From Auanema rhodensis (Eukaryota > Nematoda > Chromadorea > Rhabditida > Rhabditidae), in the NCBI GenBank assembly GCA_964057225.1, contig OZ059895.1, positions 9,610,001 through 9,674,000 on the forward strand: a stretch of 64,000 nt of DNA, written 5' to 3'. This document shows positions 29,655-44,600 of this stretch, in pieces. A program made the position numbers and the translations under genes. Under the pieces are notes generated by a model. That model had not been told where the DNA came from. It was given only the letters and a program-made list of their open reading frames with translations, and did no database searches. The first letter of the stretch is position 1. Every line of letters starts with the position of its first letter.

Positions 29655-32600
29655 ACAGCTGATTTTTAATTTTATCTTTTCCGTAACAAATGTTTTCAAT
29701 TTTCAAGCACTTTTACTTAGATAGCTCAACCAAAGGAAAGCAAATTATCTTTAATTTTATTTCTATATTACAGTTATAAACCAGCAGGTAATGAAACCTT
29801 CATCTTGAATTTACTGTTTCTATCTATTTCCTATCAAAACAAACATTGTTCAAACACTATGCAACTATGAAACCTTTTTTAATTTATTGTATTTGGAGCT
29901 CATAAAATTTGATATCATCGAGGGATCCAGATGGAACGTGGAAAATTACATTACTAACATGAAATTGGAAAAAAAAGTATAACAAGGATAAGTATGTTAA
30001 CGATTGAATATCAGATATTTTCGCTTACGACCATACCACGTTGAAAGTACGCCATACAGCTGATTTTCAATTTTATCTTTTCCGTAACAAATGTTTTCAA
30101 TTTTCAAGCACTTTTACTTAGATAGCTCAACCAAAGGAAAGCAAATTATCTTCAATTTTATTTCTATATTACAGTTATAAACCAGTAGGTAATGAAACCT
30201 TCATCTTGAATTTACTGTTTCTATCTATTTCCTATCAAAACAAACATTGTTCAAACACTATGCAACTATGAAACCTTTTTTAATTTATTGTATTTGGAGC
30301 TCATAAAATTTGATATCATCGAGGGATCCAGATGGAACGTGGAAAATTATATAACTAAAATGAAATTGGAAAAAAAAATATAACAAGGATAAGTATGTTA
30401 ACGATTGAATAACAGATATTTTCGCTTACGACCATACCACGTTGAAAGTACGCCATACAGCTGATTTTCAATTTTATCTTTTCCGTAACAAATGTTTTCA
30501 ATTTTCAAGCACTTTTACTTAGATAGCTCAACCAAAGGAAAGCAAATTATCTTCAATTTTATTTCTATATTACAGTTATAAACCAGTAGGTAATGAAACC
30601 TTCATCTTGAATTTACTGTTTCTATCTATTTCCTATCAAAACAAACATTGTTCAAACACTATGCAACTATGAAACCTTTTTTAATTTATTGTATTTGGAG
30701 CTCATAAAATTTGATATCATCGAGGGATCCAGATGGAACGTGGAAAATTACATAACTAACATGAAATTGGAAAAAAAAGTATAACAAGGATAAGTATGTT
30801 AACGATTGAATATCAGATTTTTTCGCTTACGACCATACCACGTTGAAAGTACGCCATACAGCTGATTTTCAATTTTATCTTTTCCGTAACAAATGGTTTC
30901 AATTTTCAAGCACTTTTACTTAGATAGCTCAACCAAAAGAAAGCAAATTATCTTCAATTTTATTTCTATATTACAGTTATAAACCAGTAGGTAATGAAAC
31001 CTTCATATTGAATTTACTGTTTCTATCTATTTTCTATTAAAACAAACATTGTTCAAACACTATGCAACTATGAAACCTTTTTTAATTTATTGTATTTGGA
31101 GCTCATAAAATTTGATATCATCGAGGGATCCAGATGGAACGTGGAAAATTACATAACTAACATGAAATTGGAAAAAAAGTATAACAAGGATAAGTATGTT
31201 AACGATTGAATATCAGATATTTTCGCTTACGACCATACCACGTTGAAAATACGCCATACAGCTGATTTTCAATTTTATCTTTTCCGTAACAAATGTTTTC
31301 AATTTTCAAGCACTTTTACTTAGATAGCTCAACCAAAGGAAAGCAAATTATCTTCAATTTTATTTCTATATTACAGTTATAAACCAGTAGGTAATGAAAC
31401 CTTCATCTTGAATTTACTGTTTCTATCTATTTCCTATCAAAACAAACATTGTTCAAACACTATGCAACTATGAAACCTTTTTTAATTTATTGTATTTGGA
31501 GCTCATAAAATTTGATATCATCGAGGGATCCAGATGGAACGTGGAAAATTATATAACTAAAATGAAATTGGAAAAAAAAATATAACAAGGATAAGTATGT
31601 TAACGATTGAATAACAGATATTTTCGCTTACGACCATACCACGTTGAAAGTACGCCATACAGCTGATTTTCAATTTTATCTTTTCCGTAACAAATGGTTT
31701 CAATTTTCAAGCACTTTTACTTAGATAGCTCAACCAAAAGAAAGCAAATTATCTTCAATTTTATTTCTATATTACAGTTATAAACCAGTAGGTAATGAAA
31801 CCTTCATATTGAATTTACTGTTTCTATCTATTTTCTATTAAAACAAACATTGTTCAAACACTATGCAACTATGAAACCTTTTTTAATTTATTGTATTTGG
31901 AGCTCATAAAATTTGATATCATCGAGGGATCCAGATGGAACGTGGAAAATTACATAACTAACATGAAATTGGAAAAAAAGTATAACAAGGATAAGTATGT
32001 TAACGATTGAATATCAGATATTTTCGCTTACGACCATACCACGTTGAAAATACGCCATACAGCTGATTTTCAATTTTATCTTTTCCGTAACAAATGTTTT
32101 CAATTTTCAAGCACTTTTACTTGGTTAGCTCAACCAAAGGAAAGCAAATTATCTTCAATTTTATTTCTATATTACAGTTATAAACCAGTAGGTAATGAAA
32201 CCTTCATCTTGAATTTACTGTTTCTATCTATTTCCTATCAAAACAAACATTGTTCAAACACTATGCAACTATGAAACCTTTTTTAATTTATTGTATTTGG
32301 AGCTCATAAAATTTGATATCATCGAGGGATCCAGATGGAACGTGGAAAATTATATAACTAAAATGAAATTGGAAAAAAAAATATAACAAGGATAAGTATG
32401 TTAACGATTGAATAACAGATATTTTCGCTTACGACCATACCACGTTGAAAGTACGCCATACAGCTGATTTTCAATTTTATCTTTTCCGTAACAAATGTTT
32501 TCAATTTTCAAGCACTTTTACTTAGATAGCTCAACCAAAGGAAAGCAAATTATCTTCAATTTTATTTCTATATTACAGTTATAAACCAGTAGGTAATGAA

Positions 32601-35600
32601 ACCTTCATCTTGAATTTACTGTTTCTATCTATTTCCTATCAAAACAAACATTGTTCAAACACTATGCAACTATGAAACCTTTTTTAATTTATTGTATTTG
32701 GAGCTCATAAAATTTGATATCATCGAGGGATCCAGATGGAACGTGGAAAATTACATAACTAAAATGAAATTGGAAAAAAAAGTATAACAAGGATAAGTAT
32801 GTTAACGATTGAATATCAGATTTTTTCGCTTACGACCATACCACGTTGAAAGTACGCCATACAGCTGATTTTCAATTTTATCTTTTCCGTAACAAATGGT
32901 TTCAATTTTCAAGCACTTTTACTTAGATAGCTCAACCAAAAGAAAGCAAATTATCTTCAATTTTATTTCTATATTACAGTTATAAACCAGTAGGTAATGA
33001 AACCTTCATATTGAATTTACTGTTTCTATCTATTTTCTATTAAAACAAACATTGTTCAAACACTATGCAACTATGAAACCTTTTTTAATTTATTGTATTT
33101 GGAGCTCATAAAATTTGATATCATCGAGGGATCCAGATGGAACGTGGAAAATTACATAACTAACATGAAATTGGAAAAAAAAGTATAACAAGGATAAGTA
33201 TGTTAACGATTGAATATCAGATATTTTCGCTTACGACCATACCACGTTGAAAATACGCCATACAGCTGATTTTCAATTTTATCTTTTCCGTAACAAATGT
33301 TTTCAATTTTCAAGCACTTTTACTTGGATAGCTCAACCAAAGGAAAGCAAATTATCTTCAATTTTATTTCTATATTACAGTTATAAACCAGTAGGTAATG
33401 AAACCTTCATCTTGAATTTACTGTTTCTATCTATTTCCTATCAAAACAAACATTGTTCAAACACTATGCAACTATGAAACCTTTTTTAATTTATTGTATT
33501 TGGAGCTCATAAAATTTGATATCATCGAGGGATCCAGATGGAACGTGGAAAATTACATAACTAAAATGAAATTGGAAAAAAAAGTATAACAAGGATAAGT
33601 ATGTTAACGATTGAATATCAGATTTTTTCGCTTACGACCATACCACGTTGAAAGTACGCCATACAGCTGATTTTCAATTTTATCTTTTCCGTAACAAATG
33701 GTTTCAATTTTCAAGCACTTTTACTTAGATAGCTCAACCAAAAGAAAGCAAATTATCTTCAATTTTATTTCTATATTACAGTTATAAACCAGTAGGTAAT
33801 GAAACCTTCATATTGAATTTACTGTTTCTATCTATTTTCTATTAAAACAAACATTGTTCAAACACTATGCAACTATGAAACCTTTTTTAATTTATTGTAT
33901 TTGGAGCTCATAAAATTTGATATCATCGAGGGATCCAGATGGAACGTGGAAAATTATATAACTAAAATGAAATTGGAAAAAAAAATATAACAAGGATAAG
34001 TATGTTAACGATTGAATAACAGATATTTTCGCTTACGACCATACCACGTTAAAAGTACGCCATACAGCTGATTTTCAATTTTATCTTTTCCGTAACAAAT
34101 GTTTTCAATTTTCAAGCACTTTTACTTAGATAGCTCAACCAAAGGAAAGCAAATTATCTTCAATTTTATTTCTATATTACAGTTATAAACCAGTAGGTAA
34201 TGAAACCTTCATCTTGAATTTACTGTTTCTATCTATTTCCTATCAAAACAAACATTGTTCAAACACTATGCAACTATGAAACCTTTTTTAATTTATTGTA
34301 TTTGGAGCTCATAAAATTTGATATCATCGAGGGATCCAGATGGAACGTGGAAAATTACATAACTAAAATGAAATTGGAAAAAAAAGTATAACAAGGATAA
34401 GTATGTTAACGATTGAATATCAGATTTTTTCGCTTACGACCATACCACGTTGAAAGTACGCCATACAGCTGATTTTCAATTTTATCTTTTCCGTAACAAA
34501 TGGTTTCAATTTTCAAGCACTTTTACTTAGATAGCTCAACCAAAAGAAAGCAAATTATCTTCAATTTTATTTCTATATTACAGTTATAAACCAGTAGGTA
34601 ATGAAACCTTCATATTGAATTTACTGTTTCTATCTATTTTCTATTAAAACAAACATTGTTCAAACACTATGCAACTATGAAACCTTTTTTAATTTATTGT
34701 ATTTGGAGCTCATAAAATTTGATATCATCGAGGGATCCAGATGGAACGTGGAAAATTATATAACTAAAATGAAATTGGAAAAAAAAATATAACAAGGATA
34801 AGTATGTTAACGATTGAATAACAGATATTTTCGCTTACGACCATACCACGTTAAAAGTACGCCATACAGCTGATTTTCAATTTTATCTTTTCCGTAACAA
34901 ATGTTTTCAATTTTCAAGCACTTTTACTTAGATAGCTCAACCAAAGGAAAGCAAATTATCTTCAATTTTATTTCTATACTACAGTTATAAACCAGTAGGT
35001 AATGAAACCTTCATCTTGAATTTACTGTTTCTATCTATTTCCTATCAAAACAAACATTGTTCAAACACTATGCAACTATGAAACCTTTTTTAATTTATTG
35101 TATTTGGAGCTCATAAAATTTGATATCATCGAGGGATCCAGATGGAACGTGGAAAATTACATAACTAAAATGAAATTGGAAAAAAAAGTATAACAAGGAT
35201 AAGTATGTTAACGATTGAATATTAGATTTTTTCGCTTACGACCATACCACGTTGAAAGTACGCCATACAGCTGATTTTCAATTTTATCTTTTCCGTAACA
35301 AATGGTTTCAATTTTCAAGCACTTTTACTTAGATAGCTCAACCAAAAGAAAGCAAATTATCTTCAATTTTATTTCTATATTACAGTTATAAACCAGTAGG
35401 TAATGAAACCTTCATATTGAATTTACTGTTTCTATCTATTTTCTATTAAAACAAACATTGTTCAAACACTATGCAACTATGAAACCTTTTTTAATTTATT
35501 GTATTTGGAGCTCATAAAATTTGATATCATCGAGGGATCCAGATGGAACGTGGAAAATTACATAACTAACATGAAATTGGAAAAAAAAGTATAACAAGGA

Positions 35601-38600
35601 TAAGTACGTTAACGATTGAATATCAGATATTTTCGCTTACGACCATACCACGTTGAAAATACGCCATACAGCTGATTTTCAATTTTATCTTTTCCGTAAC
35701 AAATGTTTTCAATTTTCAAGCACTTTTACTTGGATAGCTCAACCAAAGGAGAGCAAATTATCTTCAATTTTATTTCTATATTACAGTTATAAACCAGTAG
35801 GTAATGAAACCTTCATCTTGCATTTACTGTTTCTATCTATTTCCTATCAAAACAAACATTGTTCAAACACTATGCAACTATGAAACCTTTTTTAATTCAT
35901 TGTATTTGGAGCTCATAAAATTTGATATCATCGAGGGATCCAGATGGAACGTGGAAAATTACATAACTAAAATGAAATTGGAAAAAAAAGTATAACAAGG
36001 ATAAGTATGTTAACGATTGAATATCAGATATTTTCGCTTACGACCATACCACGTTGAAAGTACGCCATACAGCTGATTTTCAATTTTATCTTTTCCGTAA
36101 CAAATGTTTTCAATTTTCAAGCACTTTTACTTAGATAGCTCAACCAAAGAAAAGCAAATTATCTTCAATTTTATTTCTATATTACAGTTATAAACCAGTA
36201 GGTAATGAAACCTTCATCTTGAATTTACTGTTTCTATCTATTTCCTATCGAAACAAACATTGTTCAAACACTATGCAACTATGAAACCTTTTTTAATTTA
36301 TTGTATTTGGAGCTCATAAAATTTGATATCATCGAGGGATCCAGATGGAACGTGGAAAATTACATAACTAACATGAAATTGGAAAAAAAAGTATAACAAG
36401 GATAAGTACGTTAACGATTGAATATCAGATATTTTCGCTTACGACCATACCACGTTGAAAATACGCCATACAGCTGATTTTCAATTTTATCTTTTCCGTA
36501 ACAAATGTTTTCAATTTTCAAGCACTTTTACTTGGATAGCTCAACCAAAGGAAAGCAAATTATCTTCAATTTTATTTCTATATTACAGTTATAAACCAGT
36601 AGGTAATGAAACCTTCATCTTGCATTTACTGTTTCTATCTATTTCCTATCAAAACAAACATTGTTCAAACACTATGCAACTATGAAACCTTTTTTAATTC
36701 ATTGTATTTGGAGCTCATAAAATTTGATATCATCGAGGGATCCAGATGGAACGTGGAAAATTACATAACTAAAATGAAATTGGAAAAAAAAGTATAACAA
36801 GGATAAGTATGTTAACGATTGAATATCAGATATTTTCGCTTACGACCATACCACGTTGAAAGTACGCCATACAGCTGATTTTCAATTTTATCTTTTCCGT
36901 AACAAATGTTTTCAATTTTCAAGCACTTTTACTTAGATAGCTCAACCAAAGAAAAGCAAATTATCTTCAATTTTATTTCTATATTACAGTTATAAACCAG
37001 TAGGTAATGAAACCTTCATATTGAATTTACTGTTTCTATCTATTTTCTATTAAAACAAACATTGTTCAAACACTATGCAACTATGAAACCTTTTTTAATT
37101 TATTGTATTTGGAGCTCATAAAATTTGATATCATCGAGGGATCCAGATGGAACGTGGAAAATTATATAACTAAAATGAAATTGGAAAAAAAATATAACAA
37201 GGATAAGTATGTTAACGATTGAATAACAGATATTTTCGCTTACGACCATACCACGTTGAAAGTACGCCATACAGCTGATTTTCAATTTTATCTTTTCCGT
37301 AACAAATGTTTTCAATTTTCAAGCACTTTTACTTAGATAGCTCAACCAAAGGAAAGCAAATTATCTTCAATTTTATTTCTATATTACAGTTATAAACCAG
37401 TAGGTAATGAAACCTTCATCTTGAATTTACTGTTTCTATCTATTTCCTATCAAAACAAACATTGTTCAAACACTATGCAACTATGAAACCTTTTTTAATT
37501 TATTGTATTTGGAGCTCATAAAATTTGATATCATCGAGGGATCCAGATGGAACGTGGAAAATTACATAACTAAAATGAAATTGGAAAAAAAAGTATAACA
37601 AGGATAAGTATGTTAACGATTGAATATCAGATTTTTTCGCTTACGACCATACCACGTTGAAAGTACGCCATACAGCTGATTTTCAATTTTATCTTTTCCG
37701 TAACAAATGGTTTCAATTTTCAAGCACTTTTACTTAGATAGCTCAACCAAAAGAAAGCAAATTATCTTCAATTTTATTTCTATATTACAGTTATAAACCA
37801 GTAGGTAATGAAACCTTCATATTGAATTTACTGTTTCTATCTATTTTCTATTAAAACAAACATTGTTCAAACACTATGCAACTATGAAACCTTTTTTAAT
37901 TTATTGTATTTGGAGCTCATAAAATTTGATATCATCGAGGGATCCAGATGGAACGTGGAAAATTATATAACTAAAATGAAATTGGAAAAAAAAATATAAC
38001 AAGGATAAGTATGTTAACGATTGAATAACAGATATTTTCGCTTACGACCATACCACGTTAAAAGTACGCCATACAGCTGATTTTCAATTTTATCTTTTCC
38101 GTAACAAATGTTTTCAATTTTCAAGCACTTTTACTTAGATAGCTCAACCAAAGGAAAGCAAATTATCTTCAATTTTATTTCTATATTACAGTTATAAACC
38201 AGTAGGTAATGAAACCTTCATCTTGAATTTACTGTTTCTATCTATTTCCTATCAAAACAAACATTGTTCAAACACTATGCAACTATGAAACCTTTTTTAA
38301 TTTATTGTATTTGGAGCTCATAAAATTTGATATCATCGAGGGATCCAGATGGAACGTGGAAAATTACATAACTAAAATGAAATTGGAAAAAAAGTATAAC
38401 AAGGATAAGTATGTTAACGATTGAATATCAGATTTTTTCGCTTACGACCATACCACGTTGAAAGTACGCCATACAGCTGATTTTCAATTTTATCTTTTCC
38501 GTAACAAATGGTTTCAATTTTCAAGCACTTTTACTTAGATAGCTCAACCAAAAGAAAGCAAATTATCTTCAATTTTATTTCTATATTACAGTTATAAACC

Positions 38601-41600
38601 AGTAGGTAATGAAACCTTCATATTGAATTTACTGTTTCTATCTATTTTCTATTAAAACAAACATTGTTCAAACACTATGCAACTATGAAACCTTTTTTAA
38701 TTTATTGTATTTGGAGCTCATAAAATTTGATATCATCGAGGGATCCAGATGGAACGTGGAAAATTATATAACTAAAATGAAATTGGAAAGAAAAATATAA
38801 CAAGGATAAGTATGTTAACGATTGAATAACAGATATTTTCGCTTACGACCATACCACGTTAAAAGTACGCCATACAGCTGATTTTCAATTTTATCTTTTC
38901 CGTAACAAATGTTTTCAATTTTCAAGCACTTTTACTTAGATAGCTCAACCAAAGGAAAGCAAATTATCTTCAATTTTATTTCTATACTACAGTTATAAAC
39001 CAGTAGGTAATGAAACCTTCATCTTGAATTTACTGTTTCTATCTATTTCCTATCAAAACAAACATTGTTCAAACACTATGCAACTATGAAACCTTTTTTA
39101 ATTTATTGTATTTGGAGCTCATAAAATTTGATATCATCGAGGGATCCAGATGGAACGTGGAAAATTACATAACTAAAATGAAATTGGAAAAAAAAGTATA
39201 ACAAGGATAAGTATGTTAACGATTGAATATTAGATTTTTTCGCTTACGACCATACCACGTTGAAAGTACGCCATACAGCTGATTTTCAATTTTATCTTTT
39301 CCGTAACAAATGGTTTCAATTTTCAAGCACTTTTACTTAGATAGCTCAACCAAAAGAAAGCAAATTATCTTCAATTTTATTTCTATATTACAGTTATAAA
39401 CCAGTAGGTAATGAAACCTTCATATTGAATTTACTGTTTCTATCTATTTTCTATTAAAACAAACATTGTTCAAACACTATGCAACTATGAAACCTTTTTT
39501 AATTTATTGTATTTGGAGCTCATAAAATTTGATATCATCGAGGGATCCAGATGGAACGTGGAAAATTACATAACTAACATGAAATTGGAAAAAAAAGTAT
39601 AACAAGGATAAGTACGTTAACGATTGAATATCAGATATTTTCGCTTACGACCATACCACGTTGAAAATACGCCATACAGCTGATTTTCAATTTTATCTTT
39701 TCCGTAACAAATGTTTTCAATTTTCAAGCACTTTTACTTGGATAGCTCAACCAAAGGAGAGCAAATTATCTTCAATTTTATTTCTATATTACAGTTATAA
39801 ACCAGTAGGTAATGAAACCTTCATCTTGCATTTACTGTTTCTATCTATTTCCTATCAAAACAAACATTGTTCAAACACTATGCAACTATGAAACCTTTTT
39901 TAATTCATTGTATTTGGAGCTCATAAAATTTGATATCATCGAGGGATCCAGATGGAACGTGGAAAATTACATAACTAAAATGAAATTGGAAAAAAAAGTA
40001 TAACAAGGATAAGTATGTTAACGATTGAATATCAGATATTTTCGCTTACGACCATACCACGTTGAAAGTACGCCATACAGCTGATTTTCAATTTTATCTT
40101 TTCCGTAACAAATGTTTTCAATTTTCAAGCACTTTTACTTAGATAGCTCAACCAAAGAAAAGCAAATTATCTTCAATTTTATTTCTATATTACAGTTATA
40201 AACCAGTAGGTAATGAAACCTTCATCTTGAATTTACTGTTTCTATCTATTTCCTATCGAAACAAACATTGTTCAAACACTATGCAACTATGAAACCTTTT
40301 TTAATTTATTGTATTTGGAGCTCATAAAATTTGATATCATCGAGGGATCCAGATGGAACGTGGAAAATTACATAACTAACATGAAATTGGAAAAAAAAGT
40401 ATAACAAGGATAAGTACGTTAACGATTGAATATCAGATATTTTCGCTTACGACCATACCACGTTGAAAATACGCCATACAGCTGATTTTCAATTTTATCT
40501 TTTCCGTAACAAATGTTTTCAATTTTCAAGCACTTTTACTTGGATAGCTCAACCAAAGGAAAGCAAATTATCTTCAATTTTATTTCTATATTACAGTTAT
40601 AAACCAGTAGGTAATGAAACCTTCATCTTGCATTTACTGTTTCTATCTATTTCCTATCAAAACAAACATTGTTCAAACACTATGCAACTATGAAACCTTT
40701 TTTAATTCATTGTATTTGGAGCTCATAAAATTTGATATCATCGAGGGATCCAGATGGAACGTGGAAAATTACATAACTAAAATGAAATTGGAAAAAAAAG
40801 TATAACAAGGATAAGTATGTTAACGATTGAATATCAGATATTTTCGCTTACGACCATACCACGTTGAAAGTACGCCATACAGCTGATTTTCAATTTTATC
40901 TTTTCCGTAACAAATGTTTTCAATTTTCAAGCACTTTTACTTAGATAGCTCAACCAAAGAAAAGCAAATTATCTTCAATTTTATTTCTATATTACAGTTA
41001 TAAACCAGTAGGTAATGAAACCTTCATATTGAATTTACTGTTTCTATCTATTTTCTATTAAAACAAACATTGTTCAAACACTATGCAACTATGAAACCTT
41101 TTTTAATTCATTGTATTTGGAGCTCATAAAATTTGATATCATCGAGGGATCCAGATGGAACGTGGAAAATTACATAACTAAAATGAAATTGGAAAAAAAA
41201 GTATAACAAGGATAAGTATGTTAACGATTGAATATCAGATTTTTTCGCTTACGACCATACCACGTTGAAAGTACGCCATACAGCTGATTTTCAATTTTAT
41301 CTTTTCCGTAACAAATGGTTTCAATTTTCAAGCACTTTTACTTAGATAGCTCAACCAAAAGAAAGCAAATTATCTTCAATTTTATTTCTATATTACAGTT
41401 ATAAACCAGTAGGTAATGAAACCTTCATATTGAATTTACTGTTTCTATCTATTTTCTATTAAAACAAACATTGTTCAAACACTATGCAACTATGAAACCT
41501 TTTTTAATTTATTGTATTTGGAGCTCATAAAATTTGATATCATCGAGGGATCCAGATGGAACGTGGAAAATTACATAACTAACATGAAATTGGAAAAAAA

Positions 41601-44600
41601 AGTATAACAAGGATAAGTACGTTAACGATTGAATATCAGATATTTTCGCTTACGACCATACCACGTTGAAAATACGCCATACAGCTGATTTTCAATTTTA
41701 TCTTTTCCGTAACAAATGTTTTCAATTTTCAAGCACTTTTACTTGGATAGCTCAACCAAAGGAAAGCAAATTATCTTCAATTTTATTTCTATATTACAGT
41801 TATAAACCAGTAGGTAATGAAACCTTCATCTTGCATTTACTGTTTCTATCTATTTCCTATCAAAACAAACATTGTTCAAACACTATGCAACTATGAAACC
41901 TTTTTTAATTCATTGTATTTGGAGCTCATAAAATTTGATATCATCGAGGGATCCAGATGGAACGTGGAAAATTACATAACTAAAATGAAATTGGAAAAAA
42001 AAGTATAACAAGGATAAGTATGTTAACGATTGAATATCAGATATTTTCGCTTACGACCATACCACGTTGAAAGTACGCCATACAGCTGATTTTCAATTTT
42101 ATCTTTTCCGTAACAAATGTTTTCAATTTTCAAGCACTTTTACTTAGATAGCTCAACCAAAGAAAAGCAAATTATCTTCAATTTTATTTCTATATTACAG
42201 TTATAAACCAGTAGGTAATGAAACCTTCATCTTGAATTTACTGTTTCTATCTATTTCCTATCGAAACAAACATTGTTCAAACACTATGCAACTATGAAAC
42301 CTTTCTTAATTTATTGTATTTGGAGCTCATAAAATTTGATATCATCGAGGGATCCAGATGGAACGTGGAAAATTACATAACTAAAATGAAATTGGAAAAA
42401 AAAGTATAACAAGGATAAGTATGTTAACGATTGAATATCAGATTTTTTCGCTTACGACCATACCACGTTGAAAGTACGCCATACAGCTGATTTTCAATTT
42501 TATCTTTTCCGTAACAAATGGTTTCAATTTTCAAGCACTTTTACTTAGATAGCTCAACCAAAAGAAAGCAAATTATCTTCAATTTTATTTCTATATTACA
42601 GTTATAAACCAGTAGGTAATGAAACCTTCATATTGAATTTACTGTTTCTATCTATTTTCTATTAAAACAAACATTGTTCAAACACTATGCAACTATGAAA
42701 CCTTTTTTAATTTATTGTATTTGGAGCTCATAAAATTTGATATCATCGAGGGATCCAGATGGAACGTGGAAAATTATATAACTAAAATGAAATTGGAAAA
42801 AAAAATATAACAAGGATAAGTATGTTAACGATTGAATAACAGATATTTTCGCTTACGACCATACCACGTTAAAAGTACGCCATACAGCTGATTTTCAATT
42901 TTATCTTTTCCGTAACAAATGTTTTCAATTTTCAAGCACTTTTACTTAGATAGCTCAACCAAAGGAAAGCAAATTATCTTCAATTTTATTTCTATACTAC
43001 AGTTATAAACCAGTAGGTAATGAAACCTTCATCTTGAATTTACTGTTTCTATCTATTTCCTATCAAAACAAACATTGTTCAAACACTATGCAACTATGAA
43101 ACCTTTTTTAATTTATTGTATTTGGAGCTCATAAAATTTGATATCATCGAGGGATCCAGATGGAACGTGGAAAATTACATAACTAAAATGAAATTGGAAA
43201 AAAAAGTATAACAAGGATAAGTATGTTAACGATTGAATATTAGATTTTTTCGCTTACGACCATACCACGTTGAAAGTACGCCATACAGCTGATTTTCAAT
43301 TTTATCTTTTCCGTAACAAATGGTTTCAATTTTCAAGCACTTTTACTTAGATAGCTCAACCAAAAGAAAGCAAATTATCTTCAATTTTATTTCTATATTA
43401 CAGTTATAAACCAGTAGGTAATGAAACCTTCATATTGAATTTACTGTTTCTATCTATTTTCTATTAAAACAAACATTGTTCAAACACTATGCAACTATGA
43501 AACCTTTTTTAATTTATTGTATTTGGAGCTCATAAAATTTGATATCATCGAGGGATCCAGATGGAACGTGGAAAATTACATAACTAACATGAAATTGGAA
43601 AAAAAAGTATAACAAGGATAAGTACGTTAACGATTGAATATCAGATATTTTCGCTTACGACCATACCACGTTGAAAATACGCCATACAGCTGATTTTCAA
43701 TTTTATCTTTTCCGTAACAAATGTTTTCAATTTTCAAGCACTTTTACTTGGATAGCTCAACCAAAGGAGAGCAAATTATCTTCAATTTTATTTCTATATT
43801 ACAGTTATAAACCAGTAGGTAATGAAACCTTCATCTTGCATTTACTGTTTCTATCTATTTTCTATTAAAACAAACATTGTTCAAACACTATACAACTATG
43901 AAACCTTTTTTAATTTATTGTATTTGGAGCTCATAAAATTTGATATCATCGAGGGATCCAGATGGAACGTGGAAAATTACATTACTAACATGAAATTGGA
44001 AAAAAAAGTATAACAAGGATAAGTATGTTAACGATTGAATATCAGATATTTTCGCTTACGACCATACCACGTTGAAAGTACGCCATACAGCTGATTTTCA
44101 ATTTTATCTTTTCCGTAACAAATGTTTTCAATTTTCAAGCACTTTTACTTAGATAGCTCAACCAAAGGAAAGCAAATTATCTTCAATTTTATTTCTATAT
44201 TACAGTTATAAACCAGTAGGTAATGAAACCTTCATCTTGAATTTACTGTTTCTATCTATTTCCTATTAGAACAAACATTGTTCAAACACTATGCAACTAT
44301 GAAACCTTTTTTAATTTATTGTATTTGGAGCTCATAAAATTTGATATCATCGAGGGATCCAGATGGAACGTGGAAAATTATATAACTAAAATGAAATTGG
44401 AAAAAAAAATATAACAAGGATAAGTATGTTAACGATTGAATAACAGATATTTTCGCTTACGACCATACCACGTTGAAAGTACGCCATACAGCTGATTTTC
44501 AATTTTATCTTTTCCGTAACAAATGTTTTCAATTTTCAAGCACTTTTACTTAGAAAGCTCAACCAAAGGAAAGCAAATTATCTTCAATTTTATTTCTATA

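Noticed and set aside
29622..29660. Functional 5S rRNA genes in the array
   Set aside because: Only the first ~33 nt are present; the internal promoter region and the 3' half are absent.
29279..29680. Spliced-leader RNA gene in the satellite, since some nematodes pair it with 5S
   Set aside because: No SL1-like sequence or Sm site found in the monomer on either strand.
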